Of a stretch of 64,000 nucleotides of DNA, positions 63,660-64,000 are shown one piece after another; position 1 is the first letter of the stretch, and the number at the start of each line of letters is the position of its first letter. Origin of the DNA: Roseospira goensis (GTDB lineage: Bacteria > Pseudomonadota > Alphaproteobacteria > Rhodospirillales > Rhodospirillaceae); contig NZ_JACIGI010000009.1 in assembly GCF_014197795.1 (NCBI RefSeq), forward strand, positions 62,001 to 126,000, given 5' to 3'. Position numbers and translations under genes: made by a program. Under the pieces are notes generated by a model, which did not search any database, was not told the origin of the DNA, and was given only the letters and a program-made list of their open reading frames with translations.

Positions 63660-64000
63660 GACAGGGGTCCTCGGGGCTCGGGAGCGGCGGAGACAAGCGG
63701 CAACGGGCAGTATAGCGACGCGGGGCGTCCGCGACCAAGCGGGTCGGGCCGCCATGTCAAACTACGGTCCGAGATAAGGTGGGCCGGGGAGACGATCAAG
63801 CGGGGCCACACCGTGACACGTCAGCCGCGACACGCCAGCCGCGACACGCCAGCCGCGACACGCCAGCCGCGACACGCCAACCGCGACACCGTGGGCCACG
63901 ACGCCAGGGGCCACGACACACACGGGGGCGGTCCCCCCGTTGCCTTCCGGAGCGGGACGCATTATAAGGCGCGCGCCTGAGGCGCCGCCCTCCTCCGGGC
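63660..64000. other. Upstream region of def with 14-bp tandem repeat, cut by window end
   Basis: 341 bp without a convincing gene. Four exact copies of cagccgcgacacgc start at 63822, 63836, 63850 and 63864, with a variant fifth to 63891. The palindrome ggcgcgcgcc lies near 63970. The def promoter should lie between 63660 and 63800, but no clear boxes were found. Confidence 0.75.

Noticed and set aside
63960-63990. Terminator or promoter at the window end
   Set aside because: The palindrome ggcgcgcgcc and attataa are too short and too close to the cut edge to interpret.

Overview
The window is about 70% G+C and gene-dense on both strands. It reads as the chromosome of an alphaproteobacterium, most likely a Rhodospirillales-type organism. 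The basis is content: a MipZ division-site ATPase, a cereblon-like CULT protein of the kind known from Magnetospirillum, def-fmt-truA and thrS-infC blocks, a NnrU protein and LPS/Kdo genes. This is inference from gene families; no marker RNA gene is present. I saw no rRNA, tRNA, CRISPR array, prophage or insertion sequence.

Layout. 1-2.4 kb: end of an efflux adaptor gene, its PadR-type regulator, and a divergent alpha/beta hydrolase. 2.5-7.4 kb: infC and thrS, a small heat-shock protein with a heat-shock-type promoter, and dapB. 7.4-10.8 kb: a type I secretion adaptor/ATPase pair. 11.4-20.6 kb: an XRE regulator; a ketosynthase-ACP-LpxD module; then sugar-nucleotide genes (phosphomannomutase, pgm, ugd, galU) interrupted by a mosaic array of eleven hairpin repeats. 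20.8-25.6 kb: DnaJ/VWA pair, mipZ, and a lone molybdopterin oxidoreductase. 25.9-30.2 kb: YhhQ, a secreted small protein, a class III sirtuin, a uracil-DNA glycosylase-family protein, the CULT/HIT pair and an OmpA-type lipoprotein. 30.5-35.1 kb: rlmN, argG and two probable toxin-antitoxin-type loci, the second with an AT-rich foreign gene. 35.1-39.7 kb: a fused 5-oxoprolinase/hydantoinase and a class IV aminotransferase. 40.0-46.8 kb: a Tat-exported protein, then a binding lipoprotein, a hybrid histidine kinase and an HD-GYP response regulator in one run. 46.8-49.4 kb: aldo/keto reductase, kdsB, and a HigBA-like pair. 49.5-55.3 kb: the complete yejABEF peptide ABC importer. 55.4-60.7 kb: NnrU, an A-type Fe-S carrier, and an overlapping ABC-2 exporter/methyltransferase run. 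60.7-63.7 kb: small membrane protein, EmrE-like SMR pump, truA, fmt, def.

How the genes fit together. Several blocks serve the cell envelope: galU, pgm, ugd and the phosphomannomutase make UDP-glucose, UDP-glucuronate and mannose-1-P; kdsB activates Kdo; the LpxD-like module points to lipid A acylation; the ABC-2/Wzt-like genes point to polysaccharide export. Translation and protein maturation genes (thrS, infC, def, fmt, truA, rlmN) are scattered housekeeping.

The least explained parts are the CULT/HIT pair, the Panacea-domain/transmembrane gene pair, the DUF4160/DUF2442/AT-rich trio, the ketosynthase-ACP-LpxD module, the binding-protein/kinase/HD-GYP relay and the hairpin array between ugd and galU. 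Short GC-rich tandem repeats (12-15 bp units) recur in several intergenic gaps and in one protein C-terminus.
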